From Sipunculus nudus (lineage: Eukaryota > Annelida > Sipuncula > Golfingiida > Sipunculidae), in NCBI GenBank assembly GCA_026874595.1, contig CM049317.1, positions 14,748,882-14,812,881 of the forward strand: a DNA stretch of 64,000 nucleotides. The letters run 5' to 3'. How positions within the stretch are numbered: the first letter of the stretch is position 1; each line of letters opens with the position of its first letter. This document shows positions 1 through 59,460 of the stretch, piece by piece. Made by a program: the position numbers and the translations under genes. A model generated the notes under the pieces. That model saw nothing but the letters and a program-made list of their open reading frames with translations, was not told the origin of the DNA and ran no database searches.

Positions 1-3000
1 GTACCATATAAAATTATAGACTTTATTCCTAGGACTAACATATACATATAAAAAAGTTTCTCAGCCAACACAACTGGCTGAACTCTTTTGTCCTGGTGTG
101 GATGCATGTTTTGAGCAGTGTGTGCATTTGCATTTACAGGTCACAAAACCTGAACTCTTTTAATATTTACCTCACAAATACGCTTTGTATGCATAATTAT
201 TAAGAGAATACAACAGAGTATTCCTTGTATGCCTGTCCAAAACTGACTATAAAACATAAAACCATATCAAATTCATCATTACCTAAGGCATAAAGTGTTG
301 TCTAAATCAATAAAAAAACAGTTGTTCTCTTCAGCAATACTGCACATAAATATTTTAACTTGTTCTTTGAAGTGCACATGATTTTCCTGAATGAAATGGC
401 AAATAAAATTTGGTGTTACAAAATTCATACAAGTTCAAATTAAAAAAATTATTGTCTATCATTCAATCCCAGACAGAATTTTCTACACATTCTATACATA
501 TCTGGACTGCTGTAAATTAAAGTGAATACATTTGTTACATTAATTTGTAATTCTTCTGTTGTAGTGGACCAGTTGTAAACTTGATACCACCGTCATATAC
601 AAAAGAGATCAGTTTATTTACTTGACCCAGAATCAAATGCCCTTTCTGAGAATAAACAAATCATGCTATATCAGTATTGGGTAACTTGAAATATAATTTT
701 TAGTTTTAACACTTAATGCAACTGCTTAAAAGTGCCATCTAGTGTACAATTGTAAACAAATTTTGTTTCAATTTACTTGTTAATTTTAAACAAGAACTTT
801 AATCACAGCTCTGTTCATTAAAGTATTACTGAAATACTAAAATTACCCTCTATCCTTCAATTCATCTAAATGTTAGAAAGGACACCTTATCATGTTAACA
901 TCTCATTTGCACTATATTGTTCAATATAACACTAGATGGCATTGACAAGCAAATTTGGTATTATTGTAAATTACAATACATTTTTAAAGAACCCCATTGA
1001 GATATTATTAAATTAACTAGTAAATGAATTAGGAAATGGAATTTTTCTTGCCACTTGAATATTTATTCATTAAATTCAAACAAATAAATCCTCAATGTAG
1101 TCACAATGATAGTCACCTTCAGAAGCTCACTCTTTCCTACAATTAACATGCAAAAATGGCTGTCAACATACATCATATATTATAAACCAGAAATATCAGC
1201 TCCATGTCTTTTCTTCAGAAGAAAAATATAAACATTTGAAAAATCTAGCATTACATTCACTTTCAGAAAACAAAGTTTGAGGCCATTCACTTTACACCAC
1301 ATACAACTACAGCCAATTGTTAAGCTTAGATGACAGACAGAGAAAATTAGATGTTTCTTAGGCTAAAAAAATTAAGATGTTTATGTAAAATGGAACTGTG
1401 AATACTAATGGAAGAATATTTTGTGCTTTTTTAAGATATTCATGACACATAATAACTTGTTGGCTAACTTAATACTAAGCTTAACTATCAAACGTTTGAG
1501 TTACTCATCACTGTAATGTAGGAGCTACTTGAGCAAAGACCTTTGACCTCTGACAGACAACTATCTAAAATCAGTTAATTCTGCTTGATCCTTGGTGTAA
1601 TGCATAAATGCTGATATCAAAATTGGAGCATTATCCAAATTTCATTTTCTGTACTTTTGCTGCCAATGATTTCCATGCAAATTTCTACATGAAGATGTTA
1701 AACCTTTAAATTTAGTAAATAACTGTCTCTTTATACAAATGAGTAAAGAAAATTCATGTCATCCACATATAAAACTTCCCTGTGTTTTTGAATAAAGGGT
1801 TTTAAAGATTTCAAGTTGATTTAGTAAAAACAACTTCATGCTCCTAAAGCTAATTAAGTTATAACTTCTGATAAAATCACTTATGCTGGGGCTTAAAAAT
1901 TAATTTTCCATACATCTTACTCATGAAAAGATATTCAAAGGACATATACCATATATGCTAAAACAAACTTGGTAAGACACTCTCGAATAATCATATCTGT
2001 CAATACTGTATTAAAGTTTATATCTTGATGCTCAGGTATACAATAAATGTAAAATAATCTCTTACAGTTACAAGATCAAACCCTAAACTTGATGATCTTA
2101 AATTAAATGCATCTAATATATCTTAATTTCTTATCTATTCATCTAACAGAACATGGTTAATTTGACAATAACCTATTGTAAAAAAATACAAATACAATTA
2201 GTGTCTCCATAAAACAGTTCCAACTCTAACTGCCATCATTATATAGAACTGATACAGACAGAAGGAATTTACCCATGCATCTCCCTTTACAAATGCATTT
2301 CCCTTCATATTCAAAACAATTTTAACTTGGACTACCATTTTTTAACAACTGATAAGTCACCAACTATGATGACCTTGTGATAGCAAGCCTGTAAAGAAAT
2401 GAAAATATTTCTGCCAGAATGTAAAACACAGGTTCATTGGCAAAATATATTAGATCCTAACAGGAACACCTATTTTTGGACTTAGAATCTGATTTCTAGA
2501 AAAGTGCAAAATTAGAATGCACTCCCTCCTTTTTTTTGAAAAAAACTGAAATCTTGAAAATTAACATAAACAAATAAATTTTAGGTAAACTTCTGAAAAA
2601 AATATTGGAATTGTCTAAATGAATAAGTACAAAAAAGGTTTGTATAAATACCTACAGTTTTCACCAGGGTGTGTGTGATAGCATCATTTGTTAATTCTTA
2701 ATTACATGAAAAAAAAAAAGTAATTTTGTTACAAATATTATTAAATACATATTTGACAACTGCCCTGAATGACATATCTGATAAATGGTTAAGTTTCATT
2801 TAACATCTATAACCTTAATTAAATAATTCTGTGGACAACTAGATGGACAGATGCAATGAAAAAAAAACTCAATCAGGTTTTCATCCCATGCTCTAAGCAT
2901 GTCTGGTTATGTGTAATCAACAGAAGTTTAAAGAGATGCATTTGCAAACATACCCTGTCTCCCCATTTCAATATAAGGAAAGTGGCTACAGTTGGATTGT

Positions 3001-3550
3001 TAAAAAGTTAAATGCTGCTATAACATTGATGCTTGTGTTTCATTAAAAAAAATTGTAAGAGTTTATATATGAAACTATGAATACTGATCTGTGTCAGCTA
3101 TGACTGAATGTATCACAAATATTTTCTGGCATATTAATACAACATTTATGTCTGATCTTTTGTGTAAGCATATTGGTCACTTTGTAAAAAAAAAAGTCAT
3201 GCTGCCATATGTAATACAAGGCTAGGCTAGATACATACAGTTACAATATAAATCACAATGCATAGTGCACCACTGGCAAATATACAGCCTAAACCATACA
3301 AATTATTTGTTATTCTGTGTGTACAACCAGTGCATATTGGCTTATGGCCTTAATACGAACCCCATACAAAAATTATCATCAAAATATTGAATCTAACCCT
3401 GGGGCTAAATACATCAAAATATCAATACATGGTATGCTCAGAATACATAAATTTAACCTTTTCTATAGAAAGGCTAGCTTCATCCATTTTAATCTAATAT
3501 CTATATCTTATATATTTATTACAAAGATATCCTGTGTGATTGGACAAAAC
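1..3550. other. AT-rich 3' flank or long 3' UTR, no gene seen
   Basis: About 3.5 kb of unique-looking AT-rich sequence with short A/T runs only. No kinase-like or other recognisable coding exon is seen on either strand. Vertebrate CDK6 has a 3' UTR of many kilobases, so transcription may continue here, but the sequence alone does not settle this. Short CTCF-core-like strings occur at 731-745 and 931-940. Confidence 0.5.
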
Positions 3551-3640
3551 TACAGTAGAACCTGTCTCATAAGACCACCCGTGAATTAAGACCTTTTTGG
3601 CCAGTCCCAGGCAGGGTTTTATTACACAGGTTTCACTGTA
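3551..3640. mobile_element. Miniature TIR element (CAGTAGAACC type), TA flanks
   Basis: TA|CAGTAGAACCTGTCTC opens and AGGTTTCACTG|TA closes an 86-bp segment with imperfect inverted ends, flanked by TA. The interior reads AAGACCACCCGTGAATTAAG. The ends resemble those of the larger elements at 9946-11088 and 41467-41650, and fit non-autonomous Tc1/mariner (pogo/Tigger-like) elements. Confidence 0.6.
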
Positions 3641-6600
3641 TTAAAGGAAGAACATACCTAATATTTGAAATGTAAAATGAAGAGCAAGAATAGACACAGT
3701 AAGAAACAATTCCGCATCATGACAGTAAAATATCCTAGTATGACTTAACTGTTTAGCTTATAATATATATGAACGTGGAATGCTCTGTCCACCAAAATAT
3801 TTTGCCTCTAGCAAGTGCTGCCATCTTGTGGCTGTGATATGTATCAGAGATATGACAATTGAATGTAATGAAAATGGAATTGAACAAACACCATACACTT
3901 AAACACAGAGATATATGAGATAAAGTGGAGTAAATAGCTGTCAATCTACAAGACACAAAGGAGACGAGACTTTTTAATGTAAAAGTACCTAAAATGGAAT
4001 TTCTGTTATCAAAACACAAAGAACACACATATACTGGGTTTACACATGATACTAAAATGAAATCCACAAGGGTTCATTCTATATAACATCATAATAATAT
4101 GTAATAGTTTTAGTAAACAATGTTTAAGTTCAAATAATGATCAGCTGTAATGTAATCCTGATCTCTAAATAGTAGTGTTGTCTAATTAAATCATTAACTA
4201 CCCAAGGATATGATCCCAACCACTAATCCCCCTGTGGCGTACATATAACCCATATAGGATAGGAGATACATCAATTGTATAATCACACTTTTGCCAGTGG
4301 ATACATTCATGAGGCGGCTTAGGGCACACAAAAGTGCAATATAACTTGTGGTTATGGAATACCTATGAATATTTTAGTCCTGTGTTACAAATGTTCTGTT
4401 CATCATATGATTGATAGAACATAAGTGAAAGTAGGCTTAAGAGAAAGTATTATGAATTTTGATGTATTTAATACAAATAATTACTAAAATATATCATACA
4501 GCAAGTAGAGTGCAGTCACTATTAGAGATGAGGCTACTTTTCCATTACCCTGGTAGGTAAATGTCTTGTGATGTTACACTGAGGCAGCACACATGGTTTA
4601 AATACAAAGAGCATATGTGAGCTGCAAACAGTTAACTAGTTATCACTTTAGTGTGGTGATGTTGGTGGCTAAAGGCTGTATACTTTGCTTTATACATGCA
4701 TACTGTTGGATAAATTAAAAATAGACATTGTTAAATAATAATACATGTATGTATACAATATCTGACACTCCACAGTCATATATACTGTACACTCAAACAT
4801 TCTGGTAATATGAAACTCTGATACTGACAAACAAGTAGGTTTCTAATATTCCTAGCATTATTCAACAGTTTCTTCAGGCATAAAATAAGCATTCTTACAT
4901 TGGTACCCAAACCATACACCCCATTTAACCACTGGTACCTAAAATCAGATGTGGGCTCTGATTGGTTAAAGGACACCAGTTGTCAGCTCTGATTGGCTGA
5001 GAAGCCCTAAGATTTAAAAGAAATACCAATCCAATCTGCAGCTTAGTTTCATAATTATGGTAACATCAAGTTTCTAAAATTTTAAAAGATCTGTTATTAT
5101 TTCCCACATAACCCATTCTTCATTAAAGATATTTGCAAATATAGGCCTACAAGTGACACTGGGAACTAGCTGAGGCAGAATGGGTACCAGTGGTTATCAT
5201 CTGAGCAGACAGCATGAAAGTCAGGGGAATCATGACTTCTGGACAAGTGTCAAAACCAGCCAATCCAGGGCTTTTTATTATTAACTATAAATGGGTATAA
5301 GGGGTACTGCAATCTGGCTTAAGTAGGGGTATAGTTGGAGTACAACCGGTTCCATGGTGACTATTATGTATAAAATATATTCTAGACAGATATCCATGAA
5401 CTTATGTGCCATGGACTGACATGCCCAGGAGTTATATTAAACAATTTCTGGGAAATTATGGTACCAGTATTCCTAAAAGGGTGGGTGCATTAAATATCTG
5501 ACATTTAAAAAGATAATATTTGACATTATATATCTGGTTTTGATACTTTAGCATATAATCATATTTTTCATTAAAACCAGAAATAGTGACCAAGTCCTTT
5601 ATGAGACCAAGCAATAGGCATCTGTATGTAAATGTACAAAAAAAGCAATATTAAAATACATATAAAATAGGTATAAAAGGTGGCATGGCATGACTGAATA
5701 AAGCAGAACAATATGTCACCACTGATAAACAGATAAAACGTCTGATAGCTAGCATAGTTATCAACAGTCATATCAAATGAGGTAGCACTAGCTGGTTTCA
5801 AGATCTCCACCTGAGGTCACTCTGCTGCAAGTTTATGCAATCCCACAAGACATCAAACTCTATTGGATCTGGTCATGTGACCCTTCCCCTGGATTATCTA
5901 TTCCTCGCACAGATTGTCCATCTTTCACAAAATGTTAACACCAGCTCCCCAAGTGTCTTAAACACATGGGTTTTGTAGCTGAATATTACCTTATAACGCA
6001 GCTGTAAATGTCATGCAGTAGTGACCTCTGGTGGAGATCATATTCACCACATTATTTCACTCTTACACCACATTCCATTAATTTATCCTATTTGACTTAA
6101 TCTCATGCATGGTCAGACAGTGTAGTGCTACTAACTAACTACTATGTACAGATATAACTGATTTAGCTGGTATACTGGACCCATATTTAGCAGCCTGTTT
6201 GGTGTAAAAATCAAACACACATTCAAACTTATCCACTGTACCAAATTAGTAGGCTGATTTGCATAAATACATGTATGTAAAAACCTAAGTGATCATGTGA
6301 TATATTATCATGTGACATGCAATCACATGACATGCAACATCATGTGATGTTATATTGTGCCTTGGCATATGTTTTATACATGACTATCTAATAAAAGCAA
6401 ATTCTTTTCTGCATATTGTCATACAAAGGTACCGCGTAAGGCAATGTCACATTTTGCTCTTACAGACAACAAAACGTTAAAATACAGTAATACCTAGTTC
6501 TTTCGCCAACATCAGGGTCAATAGGAATTATTGGCGATGGGTGAGGGTGGTGGATAACTGAGGGTATCAAATTTGGAAAAGGCTTAAGTAGCTTTTATAC

Positions 6601-8556
6601 ACCATGCACATTACAGAGTGGCTAAACATTGCAATGCATTAATTGGCCTGGTAAATGGAAACTAGACTCATGTAAGTCATGCACCACATGGCTGCTGGGA
6701 AATTGTGAAAGGACGAAGTGTGTTAGAAAAAGTGAATACAAGCTGAAAATTGGGGCTCTGACATTAATAGTGGTGTGTGAATTTGGTGATTAAAATATTT
6801 AGCAAATATAACAAGTTTAAATGTTTAATGTAAAGGTATGTCATCATAATTATTTCATGTTTAAGTGTTATTTTACCTTAACTGTCTGGTGAACATATAT
6901 CCACAAACATACATATGAAAAGTAATATACAGAACAAAGTTAGAGCATAGATGAAAACTCCATGACTTTAAATGCAAGAAAAGAATAATTTATGGCAAAA
7001 ACTCATCTAGCCACAATATGTCTGTTTAACAGTTATATCGCAGATCAGGTCAAATACTAAAACCAATGATAATATAGATTTGTATGCACTAGGTATTCTA
7101 AGATGTTTAGAAATTTATGCAACCTGTTAATTATAGCTGGACTTGTCAGTTTTTCTGTGTCTATGTGTTTTGTTGTAAGGATTTGAAACTGCATTGAAAT
7201 AAGATGTACAGTTCTGCCTGCAACCATATTGCTGTAGTGATTTTTTAGTTCTTTTACCAAACCAATATCTGTGTGGACACAAACTACATATAAGATATTA
7301 TGAGTTCAGATAAGTAGGTAGGATTATATTCACTTCATTTATACATCAGCCCTAAAATATAACATTATAAGATGTATAAAGCACAACATTAACTTGTGTC
7401 TCACAAAAAGATTTATGAAATAAAGTACACAGCAAATATAATTAAAAGGTATCAAAAGTACATGACTTCTGCCAGCTAATTCACAGTATTTCATTTGGTC
7501 CATTGTGGTTGGTCAACATGTTTGAATTATTTAGTGATATTGTGCTTACATTTTAAGAAATTTTTACATAAATTATTTCACACAGGGTCCCTACTGATTA
7601 GTGTGTATTTTTTATTGTGCATTTCCAGTCTAATTGCTGCAGAGACAGCCTGCAACAGCAGAGGAAGTGAATACACCGTGCTGTGTTTAAAAAATCAAAC
7701 CGTAGAAAAATCATTCAGTTTGAATAAGTTGTAATATATGCAGCAAATTAACCAATCAATGCAGTTGGAATGTGCAGCAATAGAAACAGCAAGCTTCTAC
7801 AGCATTTCCCTCTAGTATTTTCTTTGCTGAGCCATGCAATTGGAATAACCAATTGGAATAACCAATTGGAATAACCATTAGTATAAACAGGTAAGACAAA
7901 CTGCAGTAATTTTTAACATCACTGCTTCTCAGGCCATGCAACTAGATTATTGTCCAGAGGACAAACAGTACAAGTGTGTCATCTTCTCTGTAAAATACTG
8001 AGTTTAGTATATTAACCTGTAATAATTTAAAATCAACACTGTATTGCTACCCATTATAACAGCCTATGGATACTGAAGCATAACAGTAGGTTTGCTTCGT
8101 GCTCTTAGCAGCTTTCCTTACTATATCTGACCCTTCTACTATATTAGTTATGTATAACAAAGCAGTCACTATATAGCCAATCACAATGCTTAATATTATC
8201 ACATGACTTCCCAGTCACTAACCAGGTACCAGTAACTATGGAAATAACAGTATCTTTTAATTCTGTTTGACTTGATTAAGATATGGTCATCTTTGATTTA
8301 TCTCTTATTATCACTTCAAAAAGAAATGCATTTTCAGGTGCCTACATCAAAACAGATCAGATATAAGTCTGATTATCAAATGTTTTCCGTTTTAAAAAAA
8401 AATAAGTTTGTTTCAGTACTTCTGAAATCACGTCTCATGCTTCAGCAGATACAAAAGTTAAAATTCATGAGAATTTTATAATTACCTTAATAAATGACTA
8501 TTTACTCTCAATGCTGCTGGATTTAAGGTGGAACTACTAAGATCACAATATGCAAA
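3641..8556. other. AT-rich 3' flank, no gene seen
   Basis: Nearly 5 kb without a supportable exon. Content noted: a good CTCF-like core on the minus strand (3815-3832), a cluster of CATGTG/CACATG motifs at 6293-6346, and a 13-bp triplicate at 7837-7875. Short open frames here show no family resemblance and have AT-driven composition. Confidence 0.5.
7837..7875. repeat. 13-bp tandem repeat, three perfect copies
   Basis: CAATTGGAATAAC is repeated three times head to tail; each junction creates CCAATTGG, a palindrome containing CCAAT on both strands. It lies about 0.7 kb past the CDK4/6 stop. Confidence 0.9.
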
Positions 8557-8562
8557 TTTATT
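8557..8562 (-). terminator. First AATAAA downstream of the CDK4/6 stop
   Basis: A canonical AATAAA on the minus strand lies 22 nt past the TGA. It would give an unusually short 3' UTR and may not be the main site, because several more AATAAA hexamers occur further on in this AT-rich flank. No GU-rich downstream element stands out. Confidence 0.2.
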
Positions 8563-8584
8563 TTACAAGGGTTTCTGGGATATT

Positions 8585-54040
<45,456 letters not shown>

Positions 54041-54044
54041 CCTG

Positions 54045-54092
54045 TCAGAATCTGTTTCTTCCGTGGTACTGGTACTGGTACTTTCTGTCCAT
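54045..54092 (-). promoter_or_regulatory. Possible upstream ORF in the CDK4/6 leader
   Basis: Four bases inside E1 an ATG opens a 15-codon frame (MDRKYQYQYHGRNRF) that stops 4 nt before the first CDK4/6 ATG, in another frame. If translation begins within this exon, ribosomes would meet this ATG first (A at -3 and G at +4 when the upstream splice supplies it), which could lower CDK4/6 output. If coding sequence enters from an upstream exon the uORF is meaningless. The segment contains three TACCAG repeats. Confidence 0.35.
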
Positions 54093-54096
54093 CCCT

Positions 54097-54710
54097 CTGA
54101 AAATTATAAAAGAAATTAAATATATATGAAAATATAAAAAAACTGTTAAACAAATTTTTGTAATCAATCAGCTGAAATAACTGTGTGAATTCTGTTTTCA
54201 TACATATTCTGTGTGAGTTTCTTTAATCTACAAAATATATGTTCCAAAATAAGAAATTACAATACTAGTCTATGTTTTTGCAAATGCACTTGTATACAAT
54301 TAATGCTGTAGAACTAGATATTATTTTAAGGTCTTTATTTTAATATTGGACCAAATACATTACAAATATATATCATACCATTTTTTTAGTTATATTGACA
54401 ATATTGGAAAAAAAAGAACAATTGCAAATGCATCTTAATAGAGAAAAATCTGGTAGAAAGAGAACTTCTCTAAGTTTAAATAAGATTTTTAGATCTTCAA
54501 AAATGATGATTTATATTTAATGATATATTATAATATAGAAAAAATGTTTAAAAAATAATGTTACATTATAAAATCATAAAATACATGCATAAGTGATATG
54601 AAAAGTACTTTCCTGCCATGCTGTAAGACAATGTTCACCAGTTTTCTAATATTTGAAATATCAGTTAAACCTGTCTGAATTTTATTTGAAAAGTAGATCA
54701 TATGTATGGG

Positions 54711-54758
<48 letters not shown>

Positions 54759-56890
54759 TTATATATATATTTGCAAAATCTGAGGGGGTTTTAATTAACA
54801 GAAAAGACCAAAGTCTTTGAGATTACATCATAAATACATGGGAATAACAACTAATTCTGGTTTTATTTTCTTTCATAAACAAATGTGAATGTCTGGGGAA
54901 ACTGACCACGCTTCAGGAAGTTTGTAATATATCAACATCTGCTGCGTGATCTATTTATATCCTTCACATGGCAATTAAAAATACGGGGGCCTATGTATCA
55001 TAATATGTGGGATGCCTGGAAATAAATGTGTCGATGTGCCATGACACAATGTTAAAAAGGAGGTGGTATTATATCTGGCTCTGTATTTGTAAACACAACG
55101 TAATCAGGCTTATCGTTACACTGCTTTTATCTTTTAATGGATTATGATTACCCAGTCATTCTTTTCTAATAAAAACCACCTCACACAAAGGCGGATTTAA
55201 TGTTTGAGATAGGAAGTTTATTCAGCCCATAATTGCCGCAACATGTCATACACAGTTTTTTTATCAATGAAAGTTAATTATCCAAAAACAAGTTCAGTAA
55301 GACATAGCTTCACACTGAAGTATATGATTAAATCGCTGTATTATCTTATCTGTTCCTAACCCTGTATATAAAATTTTGAGTTAATTTCATGTTTCTTCAT
55401 TAATTAAACCATGTCCGTGTAATTGGCCAATATATTGAATGGGCCACTTAAGAAGCTGATTTTGAATAATTTCCATGTATATCTATATTTCACCCTTATT
55501 ATGTACAGGCTCTTAATGGAAGTGAATGCTTATTGTTCTACATCATAATTCATATGGAGTAAAGGACCAATACAAACACAGGTCATAAGGTAATTTTAAT
55601 TTTCATGAGGGTAATGCAGGGTCAAATGATTTTCATTGGATATTGGGGGTACTGGCAAATCAATGTCACTTTCATATAATAGATATTAGTCAGTCATTTG
55701 TAAACCAGGAATCACCAAAATGCACACTTCCAACTTCCTGATTGACATACAAGTGGGTGTGGCTAGCATGTCAATACTATACAAGTTGGTTGATGCGTGG
55801 GTGGGACTGAAGGTTAAAATCTAGTACATGTTTTTGTACTTCAACATTATAGTTATTATTTCCCTGTTTCTGGTCCCGAAACTGATATTTAAAAACAGAT
55901 AATAAGTGAAATAACTTCAGGGTTCCGAATTAATTTTTTTAAATTTTACTATCAAGGTTTTAGCGTTTTATTTTTATTTAAAAAATCTGCATTATCAAGA
56001 CTTTTTTGCATGGCCTCCTTTACCACCCCTTGAAGTATCAGTTACTGCTCAATTTCTCTGTTTACTTACCTTTTTTTCATGCACAAGTCTATTTAATAAA
56101 ATTTAATGGACATTAGAGCATCCCGTAATTGCTTCTCTTGGTCTGCAGCCATTATAACTATTAAGTGAAAGATTTTTTTTTATATAGCAATTCTAAATAT
56201 TAATAATAAGGTAATCCCCATTTCATAGAAAACAAGTCCACTGTGTATAATTATCCTCCATTAAGGCCATATAAAAATAATGTGTTCTATGGATTTTCAG
56301 CTCCTCTTTTTGTGAGTCATTTTATTTTTTTTTTATTTGCAAATTAATACCAGGTCTTTGGTAATGTTGCAATTTGTGCTGTGGCACAAATCCCTTCAAA
56401 GAATTATTAAAGGATGGCAAATCGACTTAATTCTGTTTTGAGAATTAACACCATTTAAAAAAATGGAGCAAATTTTTTTTTAATTTTCAGGAAACCTGGC
56501 AAAATTTATAGTACTGTGTCTCAACTGCTTGCTCACACCATATTTTTCCCCCATAGTGTGTAAAACAATAAATTTGTGAGGCATAACAGCTACTATGGCT
56601 TTAGATATTTTTAAAGGATAGATCCCTGGCCTGTCAGTGACAGTGTCTATTGAATGAGGATGAAAGAAATGTGATGATCAATAAGACTGGTATGTTATGG
56701 ATAAGACTTGCAGATTTCAGGTTTTATATGCACGCAGTAAGGAATAAACCAAAGGTTATATCCTGTTGTTGGGAAATGAGAGCTAATCTCTGAGGGATTT
56801 CACCATTGTCTTTGAGGTCCTGCCAGGGTTCTGAACAAGGAATTTTTATTATGCAGTCCAATGCTTCAAAGGGACATAAACATTTGCAAT
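54097..56890. other. Intron or 5' flank upstream of E1, no exon found
   Basis: The acceptor of E1 requires an upstream exon, but no convincing minus-strand exon ending in a matching donor is seen. The stretch is AT-rich, with (TA)n at 54712-54771. Confidence 0.45.
54712..54771. repeat. (TA)n microsatellite
   Basis: TA dinucleotides with two small interruptions (TACATATTTA). Confidence 0.95.
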
Positions 56891-56894
56891 TATA

Positions 56895-57371
56895 TGTGTA
56901 TTATCTCACACTAATAGTTTATTTTGGCTGATTATAAAGGTTTCCCAGTGAAACAATCCTGGCACACAGACTTTCTCTCTCCATTTCACTTGTTTTATAC
57001 ATTGTTATGTTTCTGGGTGTGAGAATACACAGCCCACATGTTTGTTTACCATAACAAGACTGCATTACAAGGACAAGATATCCCAAAAAAGGAAAAGAAA
57101 GAAGAAACACAGATTGGTTGGAAGCCTGAAAAATCTTGATTTGTGAAGCTGTGTTGTATTGGCAACCAGAAGGCATGAATGTTTTATTTGTTTTGCATCA
57201 CTGTTTGCACCCATTGCAATCTTATTTCCACTCATGTATAGGAGTAAGAAAACCATTTCAGAGTGGAATGTTGGCCAATAGTGAAATATTTTAAGGAGAA
57301 AACACTAAATTTCATGTATATGGAACATACCTGATATGTGAACAAGTCCCTTTAACCACCAGGCTACATCC
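56895..57371 (+). repeat. Diverged segmental duplicate, copy 1
   Basis: Collinear with 61970-62830: TGTTTTATACATTGTT (56991), ACACAGCCCACATGT, GCACCCATTGCAA (57208), ATGTATAGGAGT, ATTTTAAGGAGA, CATACCTGATATGTGAA, AAGTCC. Not recognised as coding in either copy. Confidence 0.75.
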
Positions 57372-57875
57372 TACCCCTGACAGCTTATATGTTTTAGGAT
57401 AAGGAGAACTGCAATTTATTAACAAATCACTTGAGACCTTTAAAAGAACAGTAAATCACTCTGTAATGCAAAGTGAAGGCCATATAAAGACCGACATCCA
57501 GGTGACCTACATGTATGCCATCCGTTGATATTCTTGGAAAGTTTCTGTTTTTGTGCCTAATCTATACAATATGAGTAACTTGACAAGTGACCAGAAATAT
57601 GTTACAAATATAACATGTATATTTTTTCATCAAAATTAGGGCTCTATATCCAAACAGGCAACCTCTAGTAATCAGCTTTTCCATCTGTCTGTTCATCCAT
57701 TCATCTGTCTGACCACCCAGCACACCCTTTCATGTACACTACGGTAACTATAAAATGTGCCTTACTTTTAAATCTAGAAACAGTCAGTAATCTTTGATTA
57801 TGAACATCCTTTTGCATATACTATCTGCTTAACTAATTAAAAAAATCAGTCTGTGAAATGTGAAAGAGATTGTAT

Positions 57876-57955
57876 GCAATCATCATCATCTTCACAGTTC
57901 TGTCAACAGGATCAATCATCATCATCATCATCATCACAGTTCTGTCAACAGGATC

Positions 57956-58001
<46 letters not shown>

Positions 58002-58078
58002 TTCTTCACAGTTCTGTCAACAGGATCAATCATCATCATCATCATCATCATCATCTTCACAGTTCTGTCAACAGGATC

Positions 58079-58109
<31 letters not shown>

Positions 58110-58990
58110 TTCACAGTTCTGTCAACAGGATCAATCATCATCATCATCATCATCATCATCACAGTTCCTGACAGCAGTATTGTTCATCATCATTATCATC
58201 ATCATTATCATCATCACAGTTCCTGTAAGCGGGATAGTTCATCATCATCATCACAGTTCCTGTCAGCAGTACTGTTCATCATCATTATCATCTTCACAGT
58301 TCCTGTCAGCAGTATTGTTCATCATCATTATCATCATTATCATCATAATCATCATCACAGTTCCTGTCAGCAGTATTGTTCATCATCATTATCATCATCA
58401 TTATCATCATCACAGTTCCTGTAAGCAGGATAGTTCATCATCATCATCACAGTTCCTGTCAGCAGTACTGTTCATCATCATTATCATCTTCACCGTTCCT
58501 GTCAGCAGTATTGTTCATCATCATTATCATCATTATCATCATAATCATCACAGTTCCTGTCAGCAGTATTGTTCATCATCATTATCATCATTATTATTAT
58601 CATCATCACAGTTCCTGTCAGCAGTATTGTTCATCATCATTATCACCATCAACTTCACAGTTCCTGTCAACAGGATTGTTCATCATCATCATCACAGATC
58701 CTGTCAGCAGTATTGTTCATGATCATCATCATCATCTTCACAGTTCCTGTCAGCAGGATTGTTCATAATCCTCATCATTGTTCCAGCCATTAGGATTGTT
58801 CATCATCATCATCATCTCTCTTCTTTTCAGCATGATTGTTCATCATCATCAACATCATCATTGATCACCAAAATCATCATCATCATCATCACCACCATTT
58901 TTCTGACATCTTGATTATTCACCATCATTATCATCTCTGTTCCTGTCATCAGGATCTTCTTCGTTATCATCATTATCAATCATCGACAAC
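57876..58990. repeat. Compound (TCA)n satellite with spacer CAGTTCTGTCAACAGGATCAA
   Basis: Runs of TCA/CAT separated by a conserved 20-25 bp spacer. The first part (57876-58165) uses CACAGTTCTGTCAACAGGAT; the second (58166-58760) uses CACAGTTCCTGTCAGCAGTA and adds ATTATCATC variants; the last 230 bp decay. Long open frames in several phases (polySer, polyIle, polyHis, and polyMet on the other strand) are by-products of the triplet period. Confidence 0.95.
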
Positions 58991-59129
58991 CTTTCATTTA
59001 ATTAAATACCTAAGCTTGGGTTGCAGGCTGCCGCTATCTTTATACCCCATTCATCATGGAGTGGTTTGGTTTTCGTGCACATTTCACTTTACCATCCATC
59101 AGTGGCAAAGACAAATGTTTAACTGAATG

Positions 59130-59460
59130 ACCGAGTAATCTGTCATTTCAGACGATGACGTTCGAGTTGTCAGCGTATGCTGTAATGCAGTAACGAGCCT
59201 TCAGATGTCAGCACTACATGTTCGCTGCATGTTTCATAATTTGTTACTTCACTTGCCACTAGATGTCACTGGCATTACTTGTTCATTATCGCTGTGAGCA
59301 GCATAACAGCCGAATGCTAGCAAGCTGTGGGTTAACTTAGTATGAACTGGCACGTGTCTATATGTGGAAAAGCTTGGTTACACACTGCGGTTGTAATATC
59401 AAGGTAACACTGTTTGATGCGGTTTGTGTTCACGAGACGTCCGCGGTCTCTGAAGTGGAT
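59130..59460. promoter_or_regulatory. CpG-richer segment with a CTCF-like core
   Basis: More CpG than the surrounding 10 kb (GACGATGACGTTCGAG, CACGAGACGTCCGCGG) and a CTCF-like TTGCCACTAGATGTCACTGG at 59253-59272. It is a candidate regulatory region upstream of CDK4/6, possibly near a promoter; no TATA box or exon can be assigned. Confidence 0.25.

Noticed and set aside
57853-58722. 289-codon open frame (polySer/Ile/His)
   Set aside because: It is a translation of the TCA satellite; equally long frames exist in other phases and on the other strand.
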